Shown in pieces: positions 45,609 through 54,098 of a stretch of DNA of 64,000 nt (positions are counted from its first letter, which is position 1; each line of letters starts with the position of its first letter). The stretch is from Giesbergeria sp. Lineage in GTDB: Bacteria > Pseudomonadota > Gammaproteobacteria > Burkholderiales > Burkholderiaceae_C. The stretch covers positions 1 through 64,000 of the forward strand of contig NZ_JAQUCA010000011.1 in the NCBI RefSeq assembly GCF_028686475.1, written 5' to 3'. Both the position numbers and the translations under genes were made by a program. The notes under the pieces were generated by a model. The model searched no databases. It worked only from the letters and a program-made list of their open reading frames with translations, and was not told the origin of the DNA.

Positions 45609-45630
45609 GACCGGCCAAATTTGGCCGGTC
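45609..45630. promoter_or_regulatory. plasmid palindrome, distant fifth copy
   Basis: The full 22-bp form (core ACCGGCCAAATTTGGCCGGT), 7.2 kb from the array at 38.1-38.4 kb. It lies just past the end of the decayed minus-strand gene at 45637. Confidence 0.7.
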
Positions 45631-45636
45631 GTTATC

Positions 45637-45834
45637 TCATGCTTGGGTCAGAACTTGGTGCGCTTTCGTTGCTGCCGCCTCGATTTCATCAACCAACGGG
45701 CCACCCAAGTCCGCCGCTTTCGCCATGCTGAGCAGCGGTTGCACCATGCTCGTGAGGTTGCAAATCAAGTGCCACTGCTCCACCAAGGCTTTTGCCGCTT
45801 GGTCGATGGTGTTATTTTGCGCCCAAATTTCGGG
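45637..45834 (-). pseudogene. decayed gene fragment
   Basis: Minus strand encodes NNTIDQAAKALVEQWHLICN and a further 40 residues to a TGA at 45637, a helical protein-like sequence. An in-frame TGA near 45837 cuts off sensible upstream codons (RRFLQAKDFQVHGDGQHLVL). No start codon fits. Function unknown. Confidence 0.4.
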
Positions 45835-46222
45835 TCATCCTACCAGCACCAGATGCTGCCCATCGCCGTGGACTTGGAAGTCCTTTGCTTGCAAAAAGCG
45901 CCTGCTTAACCTGTAACCGATTCCTCTTGGCTCGCTGAGAGTGGGCTTTTTCGTCCGGCACAACTTGCCTCTTGGATGTGTGCATTTTCTGTGTAGCGAA
46001 TCGAAAGCTCATGCAAATCAGCCTTCTTTCATTCTGAATTTTTCAAATAGAACAATAAAAATTGTGTTCAGTGCTGCACAGAAGCTAACTGCACAGAAGC
46101 TAACTGCACAAGCAACTAATTTCTGTTTGTGGTTAGCCTGAGCTATGCACTGCTTGGTGATGTGTTTCTAATGTAAAAGTTGGGAATACGTCAATTTATG
46201 AGCTAAATTTCTTTGTGTCCTC

Positions 46223-48130
46223 ATGGTAGGTATTACTACTTCCCAGTCAAAAAATTGTAAAAATGAAATGCAAGTTCCAGAATTAAATAAACCTCTATCT
46301 CTATCCAACCTTCATCAGAATCTTCCATCGGCTGCGCGCACTCATGTCCAAGTCAGTAAAGACAAACGCATACCCGCTGAAAACGAGCGTCCCACTTACC
46401 GAATTTTTGAAGACTGGCATAGTGAGGATGGGCAAAAGTTTCGTCCCGGTGTTTGGCTTTTCGATATGAAGTCTGTGGGCCGTGGTCAAAATACTACTCC
46501 AGTCCCCACCCAGCAGTGGATATGCAGCCCTTTGTATGTCGAAGCGGTTACTGCTGATGCACACGATGGCAACTATGGCCGTATGTTGCGCTTTAAAAAC
46601 ACACGTGGTAATTGGCATGAATGGGCCATGCCCATGCACATGCTGGCTAGCGATGGTTCTGACTTGCGCGCCGTTCTGTACAGCATGGGGGTGGAGCTGT
46701 CCCCGAAGGGACGGGACGCACTGACAATGTATCTGCAAACCCAACATCCTGAAAAGAACCTGCTTTGTGTTGGCCAAACAGGGTGGGTAGATAAAAATTT
46801 CCGAGCTTTCGTCTTGCCCGATGGCACTATCGGCCCGGATAGTGCTGGTGTGGTGTACCAAAGCGAATTCAAGGCCGATAGCGAATTTGGCACCGCTGGC
46901 ACCTTAGAGGGCTGGCAGTCTGGGATTGCAGCAATGGCCGTGGGTAATCCCATGCTGGTGCTGTCGCTTTGCGCTGCTTTTGCAGGCCCGGTGCTGGTGA
47001 AGGTAAACGCTGAAAGTGGGGGGCCACACTTGATAGGCGCATCCTCTACCGGCAAAAGTAGCCTAATGATTGGTGCTGTCAGTGTATGGGGAAGTCCGGC
47101 CTATAAACGTGGATGGCTCACTACCAGCAACGGGCTAGAGGCAGTGGCAGCTGCATTTAATGACTGCCTATTGGCCTTGGATGAAATCAGCGAAGCCGAC
47201 CCTAAGGACGTGGGGGCAACGGTTTACATGCTTGGCAACGGGCAAGGCAAGCAGCGTGCAGATAGAGCAGGGGGGGTTCGCAAGGTGGCCCGCTGGCGCG
47301 TGTCGGTGCTGTCCAATGGTGAACGCTCAATTGCTACCAGCATGGCCGAAGGTGGCTACCGTATCAAGGCTGGGCAAGAGGTACGGATTTTTGACGTGCC
47401 ATGTGGGGACAGGGCGCATGGCGTATGGGATAAATTGCACCACCACCCCGATGGCTGTGCCTTGTCCGACAGCATCAAGAACGAGGCCAAGGCCCATTAT
47501 GGGCACGCTGGTAGGGCATTTGTAGCCAATCTGGCAGCCGAAAAGGCAGATTTGGTCGAACTGTTGGCAACCATACGTGCTAGGTCTGAATTCAGCACCA
47601 ACGGGGAGGGGCAAGAACAGCGTGTTGCAAGCCGGTTCGCAGTGCTGGCAATGGCTGGTGAACTGGCCACCCTCTACGGCATAACAGGATGGCCCGAAGG
47701 TGAAGCCATACGCGCTGCTGGTACTGGCTTTGCAGCATGGCGCAATGCACGCGACAGCAAGGGTAGGAACTCAGAACAAAGCCAAGTTGTGCAAGCCATG
47801 ACCGACTTTATCGACAAGCATGGCGACAGCCGGTTTAGCGATGCGGATACATTGCCAGACCCAGCTCGCCCCCTGCTGATACGTGACCGGGCTGGCTACT
47901 GGCGCAACGGCGATAAGGGTCGGGTTTACCTGTTCAACAGTGTAGGAATGCGCGAAGCGTTAACGGGCCTTGATTTTGGCCTCGCCATCGCCCACCTACA
48001 GAAAGTGGGCATGATGCCACCGCCTGGCAATGACGGGAGAAGCTCTAAGAGTCTGACCATTCAAGGCCATAAAAACCGCGTGTATGAAGTCTATCCCTGC
48101 TCTGCTATTGATGATGAGGGAGGGGTATGA
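46223..48130 (+). CDS. DUF927 helicase-like protein
   Basis: A 635-residue protein. The DUF927 domain spans about 60-340, with CVGQTGWVDKNFRAFVLPDG as its middle signature, Walker A GASSTGKSS near 275 and Walker B LLALDEISEA near 315. DUF927 proteins are P-loop ATPases of phages, plasmids and integrative elements, related to replicative helicases. ATG at 46223 is used here; 46268 is also possible. It overlaps the next gene (ATGA). Probably takes part in replication of the plasmid-like element. Confidence 0.85.
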   Translation: MVGITTSQSKNCKNEMQVPELNKPLSLSNLHQNLPSAARTHVQVSKDKRIPAENERPTYRIFEDWHSEDGQKFRPGVWLFDMKSVGRGQNTTPVPTQQWICSPLYVEAVTADAHDGNYGRMLRFKNTRGNWHEWAMPMHMLASDGSDLRAVLYSMGVELSPKGRDALTMYLQTQHPEKNLLCVGQTGWVDKNFRAFVLPDGTIGPDSAGVVYQSEFKADSEFGTAGTLEGWQSGIAAMAVGNPMLVLSLCAAFAGPVLVKVNAESGGPHLIGASSTGKSSLMIGAVSVWGSPAYKRGWLTTSNGLEAVAAAFNDCLLALDEISEADPKDVGATVYMLGNGQGKQRADRAGGVRKVARWRVSVLSNGERSIATSMAEGGYRIKAGQEVRIFDVPCGDRAHGVWDKLHHHPDGCALSDSIKNEAKAHYGHAGRAFVANLAAEKADLVELLATIRARSEFSTNGEGQEQRVASRFAVLAMAGELATLYGITGWPEGEAIRAAGTGFAAWRNARDSKGRNSEQSQVVQAMTDFIDKHGDSRFSDADTLPDPARPLLIRDRAGYWRNGDKGRVYLFNSVGMREALTGLDFGLAIAHLQKVGMMPPPGNDGRSSKSLTIQGHKNRVYEVYPCSAIDDEGGV

Positions 48131-48705
48131 CGGTTGAAAGCCTTATCGAGCGCCTGAAAGTGGCTCCCAGAACACCGCAGAATCCGGAAAAAAGCCTCAG
48201 TGTTCCTGCGCAAAATACCCCAGTTTCATTGGGAGAAAGCATTCCCAGAACATCCAGAACCCCCAGAACACCGGAAAAAGTAGAAGGGCAAAGAAAAAGC
48301 ACAGAACTGGCCCATACTGCTGCACCGGTTTTACCGGAATCTGACTCCGGATTGTTGGCGATAGCCATGCAGCTTTGCGACACAACCAACGCCAGTGACA
48401 AGGCCCGCGCAGACTGGCGCGCAGATATTGCAGCCACACCCGTAGAGCTACGTGGCGAACTTGCAGCCTACCTGCAAAGTCTTTTGCCAAAGACCAAAAC
48501 CCCAGCAATGGCAATGGCCCCAGAACGGGCCACCAAGCCATTGCCAAAGTTTGACCAAGCACAGGCATGGCGGGAGGCCGATAGAGCTTTTCAAACCCAT
48601 TACTGGCAGTGCTCCCAGTGCATAGCGGGTGGGCGTAGCCGTGGCCCACTGTGCTCGATAGGTGAACTATTGAAGCAAGCAACAGACAAGGCTTTTACCG
48701 ACTAG
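48127..48705 (+). CDS. hypothetical protein coupled to the DUF927 protein
   Basis: A 192-residue protein. The N-terminal 80 residues are Pro/Arg/Thr-rich (RTSRTPRTPEK) and probably disordered. The C-terminal part has WQCSQCIAGGRSRGPLC, a four-cysteine pattern that could bind zinc. It overlaps the DUF927 gene, so it is probably a replication accessory. The 5' part of the gene carries CAGAACACC repeats that recur downstream. Confidence 0.65.
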   Translation: MTVESLIERLKVAPRTPQNPEKSLSVPAQNTPVSLGESIPRTSRTPRTPEKVEGQRKSTELAHTAAPVLPESDSGLLAIAMQLCDTTNASDKARADWRADIAATPVELRGELAAYLQSLLPKTKTPAMAMAPERATKPLPKFDQAQAWREADRAFQTHYWQCSQCIAGGRSRGPLCSIGELLKQATDKAFTD

Positions 48706-48923
48706 CACAAAGCTATCGAGCAAGACATCCGGCTATGTGTCGGGTTTGTTTTTGGCGCTATCTAGACCGGGCAAGCTATCGGTCTAAATTTGAGATTCTT
48801 GCGCGAGCTTGTATTTTTTTGTGTTCTTGGTGTTCTGGTGTTCTGTATCCTTATCTACATAGGGAAAACGTCCAAAAAATTGCAGAACACCACCCCTGTT
48901 TTATGGTGTTCTGCGGTGTTCTC
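48168..48923. repeat. cluster of CAGAACACC nonamers
   Basis: Exact copies at 48168, 48264 and 48883 (plus strand) and 48829, 48837 and 48905 (minus strand), with near copies at 48246, 48255 and 48915. The copies at 48883 and 48905 face each other. Iteron-like; they lie both in the coding region and in the following gap. Confidence 0.5.
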
Positions 48924-49010
48924 GAGATGGTGGATGCTTGGTTGACATCCTCTCCGGGCTAAACCCCGAAGATTCCTACTGCTAGACGACGATGGCCCGC
49001 CGCAAGAATG
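48922..49010 (-). ncRNA. right-end guide RNA (reRNA) of the tnpB element
   Basis: The 3' end of tnpB and the following bases read GGAATCTTCGGGG, TTTAGCCCGG and AGAGGATGTCAA on the minus strand, the usual right end of IS200/IS605-type elements and the 3' scaffold of the TnpB guide RNA. The adjacent flanking bases, CCAAGCATCCACCATCTCGA, would be the guide. The 5' limit of the RNA is not visible. Confidence 0.6.
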
Positions 49011-50112
49011 TTCCGTGCCGCGTTCACATCGCGGTCGTGTTCCGCCCCGCAATCGCTGCAAGTCCATTCTCTTATTCCAAGTCCTGCCCTACCTTTCGGA
49101 CTGCTGGCGGGAATACTCCCACAGCACGAGCAAGTCTGGGTTGAATACGCTTCGTTGACTTCCATAAAGACAATACCGGCCTGATGGCTCTTGGTTTCCA
49201 ACATCGTCTTTAGTGATGACCAGCCCGCATCCAGCGCGCTCTTGGCCATCTTGGTTTTAACCAGCTTTGCGCTGGCCACGTCGCCCACGAAGATGGCGGC
49301 GTTTTCTCGCACCAGCGTTGTGCTGAACTGGTGCATATCGTCTTTGCGCTGGTTCCTGATTTTGGCGTGAATCGCCTTGACGCGCTTTTTCTTGTTGGCC
49401 CGCTGTGCTTTGGCCAAGGCCAGTTCATGCTGACGATACCAGCGCCCATGCAATTGTTGCGTATTGGATGCCGTGGCGCAGTCTTTGAGGCCAAGGTCGA
49501 TGCCTACGGCTGGGGCAGGCAGTCGGGGGCCGATAAATTCTGGCATCTCAATAGTGACATTGAAATACCAGCGGCCTCGACTGTCTTCGGTGAATGAACC
49601 ACCGCGCAACTCATATTTGGATAGGCCGTAGCTGTCCCACAAGCTGAATTTTTGGCCTGCAAAGTGGATTTGTCCGGCTTTGTATTTGGCGTGCCCACCT
49701 TTGAAGGGTATCCAGCCCAATGAATACTTGGATGATTTTGGATTGGAGACACGCCAATTAAGCCGTGTTTTTTTGAACTGCCTGCGCCGCGTGGCGTACT
49801 CCACGCACACCAGTTGCACTGTGCCACTGCCTACTTTCACATCATCGCACTTGCTGTAGCCAGCGGTGCATTTTTGCAGGTCGTAGCCGGACAAAAATTT
49901 TGGCTTGCCGTGGAAAGGCCGCGCCGCTTTGGCCGACACCTCGTTGACGTGGTTCCAGACCTGATTGACCTTACGCGCCATCTGACGCAGCACTTTGGCG
50001 TGCTTGTCTTTGATACGCAGTTGGAGGGTTTTGGTGCTGGTACTCACAGTAAATATCATAGGCTACGCGATGCGAAAAACAACAGGCCGTACCGGCCTGT
50101 TCGCTCGAACCT
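48943..50112 (-). mobile_element. IS200/IS605-group element with tnpB only
   Basis: Right end at 48943; left part includes a nine-base-stem hairpin (AACAGGCCG, TAC, CGGCCTGTT) at about 50082-50102. There is no TnpA transposase, as in IS1341-type elements, so mobility would need help in trans. Confidence 0.7.
48959..50059 (-). CDS. tnpB: TnpB RNA-guided nuclease, altered RuvC-II site
   Basis: A 366-residue TnpB. RuvC-I is VGIDLG (D188) and RuvC-III is DRDVNAARN (D344). The zinc finger is C310/C313 and C334/C337. The RuvC-II position, normally glutamate, reads VGDVAS (D260); a conserved-looking E300 sits in FMEVNEAYSTQ just before the zinc finger and could take over. TnpB cuts DNA next to a short TAM, guided by the RNA from its own right end. 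No tnpA gene is nearby. The start at 50059 gives a typical N-terminus. Confidence 0.88.
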   Translation of the reverse strand: MIFTVSTSTKTLQLRIKDKHAKVLRQMARKVNQVWNHVNEVSAKAARPFHGKPKFLSGYDLQKCTAGYSKCDDVKVGSGTVQLVCVEYATRRRQFKKTRLNWRVSNPKSSKYSLGWIPFKGGHAKYKAGQIHFAGQKFSLWDSYGLSKYELRGGSFTEDSRGRWYFNVTIEMPEFIGPRLPAPAVGIDLGLKDCATASNTQQLHGRWYRQHELALAKAQRANKKKRVKAIHAKIRNQRKDDMHQFSTTLVRENAAIFVGDVASAKLVKTKMAKSALDAGWSSLKTMLETKSHQAGIVFMEVNEAYSTQTCSCCGSIPASSPKGRAGLGIREWTCSDCGAEHDRDVNAARNILAAGHRRLAVGIFGV

Positions 50113-50155
50113 CGGGCTGAACCCCGAGGCTTGCCGCGAAGATTCCGGTCATTGC
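50113..50155 (-). repeat. TnpB-element end remnant, copy 2
   Basis: Shares GGGCTGAACCCCGAGGCTTG and CCGCGAAGATTC with 33846-33903. It lies just outside the tnpB left end, so two related elements may be nested here. CCTCGGG and CCCGAGG form a hairpin. The rest of the 288-bp gap up to 50347 shows no gene. Confidence 0.5.
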
Positions 50156-50347
50156 CACTTTGGTATCCTGTTCTGGTGCCATCAGAGGCTGACGAAAAAT
50201 TTTCGTTTTAAAGCTACAGGTAAGCTCCGATAGATTAGTCTGTCGGCGCTTGCCTGATTGCCGCGCTGCCGCAGAAATTTTGCCTTAGGTACAAACGGCA
50301 AGCTTGCATCTGGGGCCATAAATCTATTTTTGAAACGGAGCCGCTTT

Positions 50348-51121
50348 ATGCCAGACCACATAACCACCCCAGATGCGCGCACATTGCAAACAGCCTGTCA
50401 GAGCATCGCACAATCGGTAGCTTCCTCGATTGTGGATGCACTGACAGAGCCACTGCGTCAACAAATCGCAGCAAAAATCAACGCGATGATTGCTGAAGCA
50501 ACCAAAGACGTGCACAGCAAAATTGCCGCTGCTTTGGCGCAGATTCAGCCTATCCAGATTCCGATTAACTTATTGGCGCAGCCGATGGTGCAGCCTTTTT
50601 CTAGCACAGCACCGCCACCAAGCCCAGCCCCTGTGCCAGCCCCCCCTGAAGCGCAGGTGACACAGAAGACACCATCGCCATCTACCCCTGAGGCGGCGGC
50701 TGCAGAACCCGTAGCCGCCCCCAGACCCGTGGACATCCAAGACCCACAAGACACCAGTGATACTGTACTGACCAGAGACCCCCGGCGCACACCAAAAAAA
50801 GGTGAAAAAACTTTTACCGCCACCATCGTAGGCTTGATGCCAGGGCAAGCGCATATGATTAAAAACGATTTTAAATTTGCCAAACTGGCATTTGTGACTG
50901 CCAACGCACGCAACAGCACCCAGCTGGTAGCCTTGTCAAAAAGCAACAACCCCGTCCTTTTCATGACGGACTTTATTCGCCATGCGTCGGTAGAAAGTGT
51001 GCGTGCAGTCCACGGCAATTGGGTTTATGTCAGCGGCGGCATGAGCTCTTTGCGTGAAAAACTGCGCGAACTGTATACCCAACACCAAAGCAACGCCAGC
51101 CCTCTGGGTGCCAGCGCCTAA
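50348..51121 (+). CDS. hypothetical protein upstream of the helicase-methylase pair
   Basis: A 257-residue protein. Residues 1-80 are helical, 85-150 a Pro/Ala linker, and 160-257 a compact domain (TATIVGLMPGQAHMIKNDF, then VRAVHGNWVYVSGGMSSLRE). No family recognised. GGAG lies nine bases before the ATG at 50348. It ends 28 bp before the SNF2 gene and is probably co-transcribed, yet it could belong to the plasmid-like backbone. Confidence 0.65.
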   Translation: MPDHITTPDARTLQTACQSIAQSVASSIVDALTEPLRQQIAAKINAMIAEATKDVHSKIAAALAQIQPIQIPINLLAQPMVQPFSSTAPPPSPAPVPAPPEAQVTQKTPSPSTPEAAAAEPVAAPRPVDIQDPQDTSDTVLTRDPRRTPKKGEKTFTATIVGLMPGQAHMIKNDFKFAKLAFVTANARNSTQLVALSKSNNPVLFMTDFIRHASVESVRAVHGNWVYVSGGMSSLREKLRELYTQHQSNASPLGASA

Positions 51122-51149
51122 AGGCACACAACACCAACCATACCGCCAC

Positions 51150-54095
51150 ATGCTCACATTTGCCCCCGGCGCACGCGCCGTTATCCGAGACGAAGAGTGG
51201 CTGATTCGCCGCGTGGACCCCGCTACCGATGGTGGCCATTTGCTCACCTGTGATGGTATTTCTGACTTGGTACGTGGCCAGAATGCGCTGTTTTTGACCG
51301 CGCTAGAAGACACCATCGAAGTCCTCGACCCCAGCAAAACCGAGTTGGTGCCCGATGTCAGCCCCACCTACAACGCCTCCATCCTCTACCTAGAAAGCCT
51401 GCGCCGGCGCAGCGTGCCCAACGACGACAAGGTGCATCTTGGGCACCGGGGCGTGATGAATGTGGTGCCCTACCAGCTCGACCCGGCCTTGCAAGCCTTA
51501 CGACAGCCACGTTCGCGCATCCTGATTGCCGATGCCGTGGGCTTGGGTAAAACGCTAGAAGCGGGCATTCTGGCCACCGAACTTATCCAGCGTGGGCGCG
51601 GCAAGCGCATCTTGGTAGTCACGCAAAAAGCCATGCTTACCCAGTTCCAAAAAGAATGGTGGAGCCGTTTTTCTATCCCCCTCACGCGCTTGGATTCACT
51701 CGGCCTCGGACGGGTACGCAATCGCATTCCGGCCAACCACAACCCCTTCAATTATTTTGACCGCAGCATCATTTCGATGGATACGCTCAAAAATAATTTG
51801 GAGTACCGCAACTACCTAGAAAACGCTTGGTGGGACATCATTGTGATTGATGAGTGCCACAACGTGGCTGCCCGTGCCGGTGAATCAGGTTTATCGCGCC
51901 GCGCCCGTTTAGCCCGGCTGCTTTCCAACCGCTCAGATACCCTCATGCTGCTGTCGGCCACGCCGCACGATGGCTCAGCGCGCAGCTTTGCGTCGCTCAT
52001 GAGCCTGCTTGACCCTACAGCCATTTCCGACCCCGACCACTACACGCCGGATGATTTTCGCAGCAAGGGTTTGGTGATTCGGCGCTTCAAAAAAGACATC
52101 AAAGACCAGGTGACCAGCGACTTTCAAGAACGCGAAACCCTGTGCTTGCGCCAAGCCGCCAGTGCCCAAGAAGAGGCCGCTTACCGCGCTTTGCTGGAGG
52201 TATCGTTCACGCAAGGGGGCCAGCGCAAAGGCGGTCTATCCAGCCAGCTGCAACGTGTAGGGATGCAAAAGGCACTGTTCTCCAGCCCTGCTGCGGCTTT
52301 GGAATCTACCCTGAAGCGCATCGAGCTGCTCACCGGCAAACACCGCCCCACACCCGCCGAAGCCCAAGAAGTCGAAGGCTTGCAAGAACTAGCCCACTGC
52401 CTGCGCGCCCTGACTGAGGATGCCACCGCCAGCGGTTTTAGCAAATACCAACGCCTGTTGCAGCAACTGACCTCAGCCGCTTTTGGCTGGCAAGTTCAAA
52501 ATGCCCAAGACCGCTTGGTTATCTTCTCCGAGCGCATTGAAACCCTGCGCTGGCTAGAAAAACAACTCAGCCAAGACCTCAAGCTCAAGCCGAACCAAGT
52601 GGCCGTGCTGCACGGGCAAATGTCAGACACCGAGCAGCAAGAACTGGTCGACCGCTTTGGCCGCTTAGATGACCCCATCCGCGTGCTGCTGTGTTCTGAC
52701 GTGGCCAGTGAGGGCCTGAACCTGCATTATTTCTGCCACCGGCTGGTGCATTTTGATTTGCCTTGGTCGCTCATGGTGTTCCAACAGCGCAATGGGCGTG
52801 TGGACCGCTACGGCCAAAAACACCAACCGCAAATCATTTACCTGTTCACCGAAACCGTGAACGAAAAGATTCGCGGCGACCTGCGTATTCTGGAAATCCT
52901 GCAAGCCAAAGACGACCAAGCCTACCTCAACCTCGGCGACCCTTCGGCCTTCCTCAACGTGTTTGACCCAGAAAAAGAAGCCGAAAAAGTGGCCAACTTC
53001 ATGGCCGAAGGCCTGCAACCGGAAGCCGTGCAAGCCCAGCTGGACCAAGCAGCCAGCGATGAGGAGCCCGACAACGAAGGCGATTGGATGATGCAGCTCT
53101 TTGGTGGGACTGACACCGATGATGCTCCTCAAGCGCCCACCACCGGCAGCAGTTTGGCGCAGATTGCAGAGCCCGCCTCCTTGTTTGCCAGCGATTACCA
53201 CTACGCCAAAACCGCCCTCACCCAGCTCAACCAAGGGCAAACGCTGTGCCAATGGGCGGCACAAGACGAAGAAAAAATCATCGCCATCACCGCCCCCAAA
53301 GACCTGCAAGACCGCCTGCGCCAACTGCCACGCGAGGTGCAAGCCGCCAACGACCACTACTCCCTGTGCGCCGACACCCAGCGCATGATGGCAGCCATCG
53401 AAACCGCCCGCCAAGCCCGCGCCGAAGAAGACACCTGGCCCCAACTGCATTACCTGTGGCCACAGCACCCCATCATGGAATGGGTGGGCGACCGGGTAGT
53501 CACGCATTTTGGCCGCCACAAAGCCCCGCTGCTGCAAAGCCATAAGCTGGCCCCAGAAGAACAAGCCTTTATCCTGATGAGCTTGGTGCCCAACCGCAAA
53601 GGCCAGCCCCTCTTGGTAGAGTGGCAAGTGGCCAGCCGCATCGGGCAGGGCAGCTTCGCCCTCGAACCCTTTGATGCCTTTGCCAGCCGTGCCGGCCTCA
53701 AAGCCGCTGGCCTGCCCAACCGGGGCCATACCGATGGCCTAAGCGCCCTGCAAGCGCACATGCAGCAAGCCTTGCCCCAGGCGGTAGAAACCATGCGCCA
53801 ATTCATGCTGGAACAGCAGCAAACCTTTGCCGCCCAATTAACCGCACGCCTAGAAGGCACCTTGGCCGAGTTGCAACGCCTGCAAGGCAAGCAACTAGAG
53901 CAGCTCACGCTAGAGCTGGACAAGCAATTAGAAACCGTCAAACGCGGCCGCTTTGAGCAGCGCAGCCAGCAAATCAACCGCGTGTTTGATGACTACCGCC
54001 AGTGGGTACACGACACCCTGACCACCGAGCCACAGCCTTGGATTCAGGTGCTGGCCGCCGTTTGTCACCCTGCTGCCACCCCTGCCGGAGCCTAA
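51150..54095 (+). CDS. SNF2-family helicase, DrmD-like
   Basis: A 981-residue SWI2/SNF2 ATPase. Walker A DAVGLGKTLEAG near 127, the DEAH-type box VIDECHN near 232, SATPHDGS near 270, and a C-terminal helicase domain with ASEGLNL and QRNGRVDRYGQ. The last 400 residues are an extension rich in Gln/Ala helices. A start at ATG 51150 gives a normal N-terminus; the frame is open to 51054 within the previous gene. SNF2 proteins of this type partner adenine methylases in DISARM (class 1, drmD). Four bases separate it from the methylase gene. Confidence 0.88.
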   Translation: MLTFAPGARAVIRDEEWLIRRVDPATDGGHLLTCDGISDLVRGQNALFLTALEDTIEVLDPSKTELVPDVSPTYNASILYLESLRRRSVPNDDKVHLGHRGVMNVVPYQLDPALQALRQPRSRILIADAVGLGKTLEAGILATELIQRGRGKRILVVTQKAMLTQFQKEWWSRFSIPLTRLDSLGLGRVRNRIPANHNPFNYFDRSIISMDTLKNNLEYRNYLENAWWDIIVIDECHNVAARAGESGLSRRARLARLLSNRSDTLMLLSATPHDGSARSFASLMSLLDPTAISDPDHYTPDDFRSKGLVIRRFKKDIKDQVTSDFQERETLCLRQAASAQEEAAYRALLEVSFTQGGQRKGGLSSQLQRVGMQKALFSSPAAALESTLKRIELLTGKHRPTPAEAQEVEGLQELAHCLRALTEDATASGFSKYQRLLQQLTSAAFGWQVQNAQDRLVIFSERIETLRWLEKQLSQDLKLKPNQVAVLHGQMSDTEQQELVDRFGRLDDPIRVLLCSDVASEGLNLHYFCHRLVHFDLPWSLMVFQQRNGRVDRYGQKHQPQIIYLFTETVNEKIRGDLRILEILQAKDDQAYLNLGDPSAFLNVFDPEKEAEKVANFMAEGLQPEAVQAQLDQAASDEEPDNEGDWMMQLFGGTDTDDAPQAPTTGSSLAQIAEPASLFASDYHYAKTALTQLNQGQTLCQWAAQDEEKIIAITAPKDLQDRLRQLPREVQAANDHYSLCADTQRMMAAIETARQARAEEDTWPQLHYLWPQHPIMEWVGDRVVTHFGRHKAPLLQSHKLAPEEQAFILMSLVPNRKGQPLLVEWQVASRIGQGSFALEPFDAFASRAGLKAAGLPNRGHTDGLSALQAHMQQALPQAVETMRQFMLEQQQTFAAQLTARLEGTLAELQRLQGKQLEQLTLELDKQLETVKRGRFEQRSQQINRVFDDYRQWVHDTLTTEPQPWIQVLAAVCHPAATPAGA

Positions 54096-54098
54096 GCC

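Larger units (their letters stand above)
44765..46222. other. 1.46-kb region with little or no intact coding DNA
   Basis: I see only short doubtful frames, one palindrome (45609) and a decayed gene (45637). AACTGCACAGAAGCT is repeated in tandem near 46088. This could be plasmid control or origin DNA. Confidence 0.4.

Noticed and set aside
52665-53729. 354-residue minus-strand frame inside the SNF2 gene
   Set aside because: Glycine/histidine-rich shadow frame without any domain.
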